Of a DNA stretch of 64,000 nt, positions 63,867-64,000 are shown piece by piece. Position 1 is the stretch's first letter. Every line of letters starts with the position of its first letter. The notes beneath the pieces are model-generated. The model was not told the DNA's origin. It was given only the letters and a program-made list of their open reading frames with translations, and ran no database searches. This stretch comes from Bacillus sp. S/N-304-OC-R1 (lineage in GTDB: Bacteria; Bacillota; Bacilli; Bacillales; Cytobacillaceae). The DNA is taken from assembly GCF_019749375.1 (NCBI RefSeq), contig NZ_JACWFE010000001.1, positions 186,001 through 250,000 on the forward strand, in the 5' to 3' direction. The translations under genes and the position numbers were made by a program.

Positions 63867-64000
63867 ATGACTTATTCTAACACAGATGAAATTCTTCAAT
63901 TAATTTCTAAACTAGTCTCCATTCCAAGTCCATCTGGAAATACAAATGAGGTAATTTCATTTGTTGAAAATTACTTAACAAACTTAAATGTAGAAACAAA
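63867..64000 (+). CDS. Metallopeptidase (M42/M20-like), N-terminal part
   Basis: The gene runs off the right edge after 44 codons: MTYSNTDEILQLISKLVSIP, then SPSGNTNEVISFVENYL. The opening helix and the S-IPSPSG motif are typical of M42 aminopeptidases and related M20 enzymes. Start ATG follows GAGAGGAGC. The family cannot be fixed without the metal-binding part. Confidence 0.65.
   Translation, partial: MTYSNTDEILQLISKLVSIPSPSGNTNEVISFVENYLTNLNVET

Noticed and set aside
1..64000. CRISPR arrays, prophage, insertion sequences or tRNA genes
   Set aside because: No regular repeats, transposase or phage proteins, or cloverleaf-like sequences were noticed by reading; no search tool was used.

Overview
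The window looks like chromosomal DNA of an endospore-forming, low-GC Gram-positive bacterium of the Bacillaceae. Evidence: genes for small acid-soluble spore proteins (sspO, sspP, sspN, tlp), a SpoVK-type AAA ATPase, strong AGGAGG ribosome sites, TTG/GTG starts, and a gene neighbourhood resembling the Bacillus subtilis yneN-citB-sspO-sspP-sspN-tlp-yneP-yneQ-yneR-plsY region. I do not assign a species. No tRNA, rRNA, insertion sequence, prophage or CRISPR array was seen.

Layout. 1-7.8 kb (+): a purine catabolism operon with a MocA-type cytidylyltransferase (cut by the window edge), FAD and molybdenum subunits of a purine hydroxylase, two XdhC-type maturation proteins, an AzgA-type purine permease and adenine deaminase. 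7.9-22.7 kb: a GH18 envelope hydrolase, plsY, a soluble histidine kinase, CapA, and the yne/ssp/citB neighbourhood with fbpB. 22.7-26.5 kb: selenium metabolism (selA, selD, a SelW-like protein) plus arylamine N-acetyltransferase. 26.5-32 kb: threonine degradation (tdh, kbl), PerR-type catalase, DegV. 32.2-35.1 kb: an ECF sigma factor, its probable membrane anti-sigma factor and a secreted protein. 35.4-54.3 kb (all -): an aromatic amino-acid catabolic island. 54.6-64 kb: peptidase, MFS transporter, serine dehydratase with regulator, LtaS, a lipoprotein and the start of another peptidase.

The window contains three selenocysteine genes that ordinary gene calling breaks: selD (in-frame UGA at 24679), a SelW-like CxxU protein (24234-24482, -) and a HesB/IscA-like protein (11360-11650, -). 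Each UGA is followed at a suitable distance by a hairpin with G at the start of its loop, the bacterial SECIS pattern. selA is here; selB and selC are not.

The most coherent system is the aromatic island. Phenylalanine dehydrogenase sits directly upstream of a complete four-subunit 2-oxoacid dehydrogenase. A nearby set holds paaA, paaB, paaC, an EthD protein, an enoyl-CoA hydratase and the repressor gene paaX. A tyrosine operon (4-hydroxyphenylpyruvate dioxygenase, aminotransferase, flavin reductase, fumarylacetoacetase, homogentisate dioxygenase) and a TrpX-type ABC importer complete it. I infer a route phenylalanine -> phenylpyruvate -> phenylacetyl-CoA -> ring epoxide that does not need the PaaK ligase. 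A shared motif (ACGTTTA..TAACG class) lies upstream of both paaA and the phenylalanine dehydrogenase gene, so PaaX may control both halves.

Other regulatory signals read from the sequence: a perfect PerR box before the catalase gene, a Fur-like box before fbpB, a perfect cre site before the phenylalanine dehydrogenase gene, matching bipartite promoters before the ECF sigma operon and the adjacent secreted-protein gene, and a promoter with a palindrome in its spacer before the tyrosine operon. Function calls come from motif recognition without database searches.
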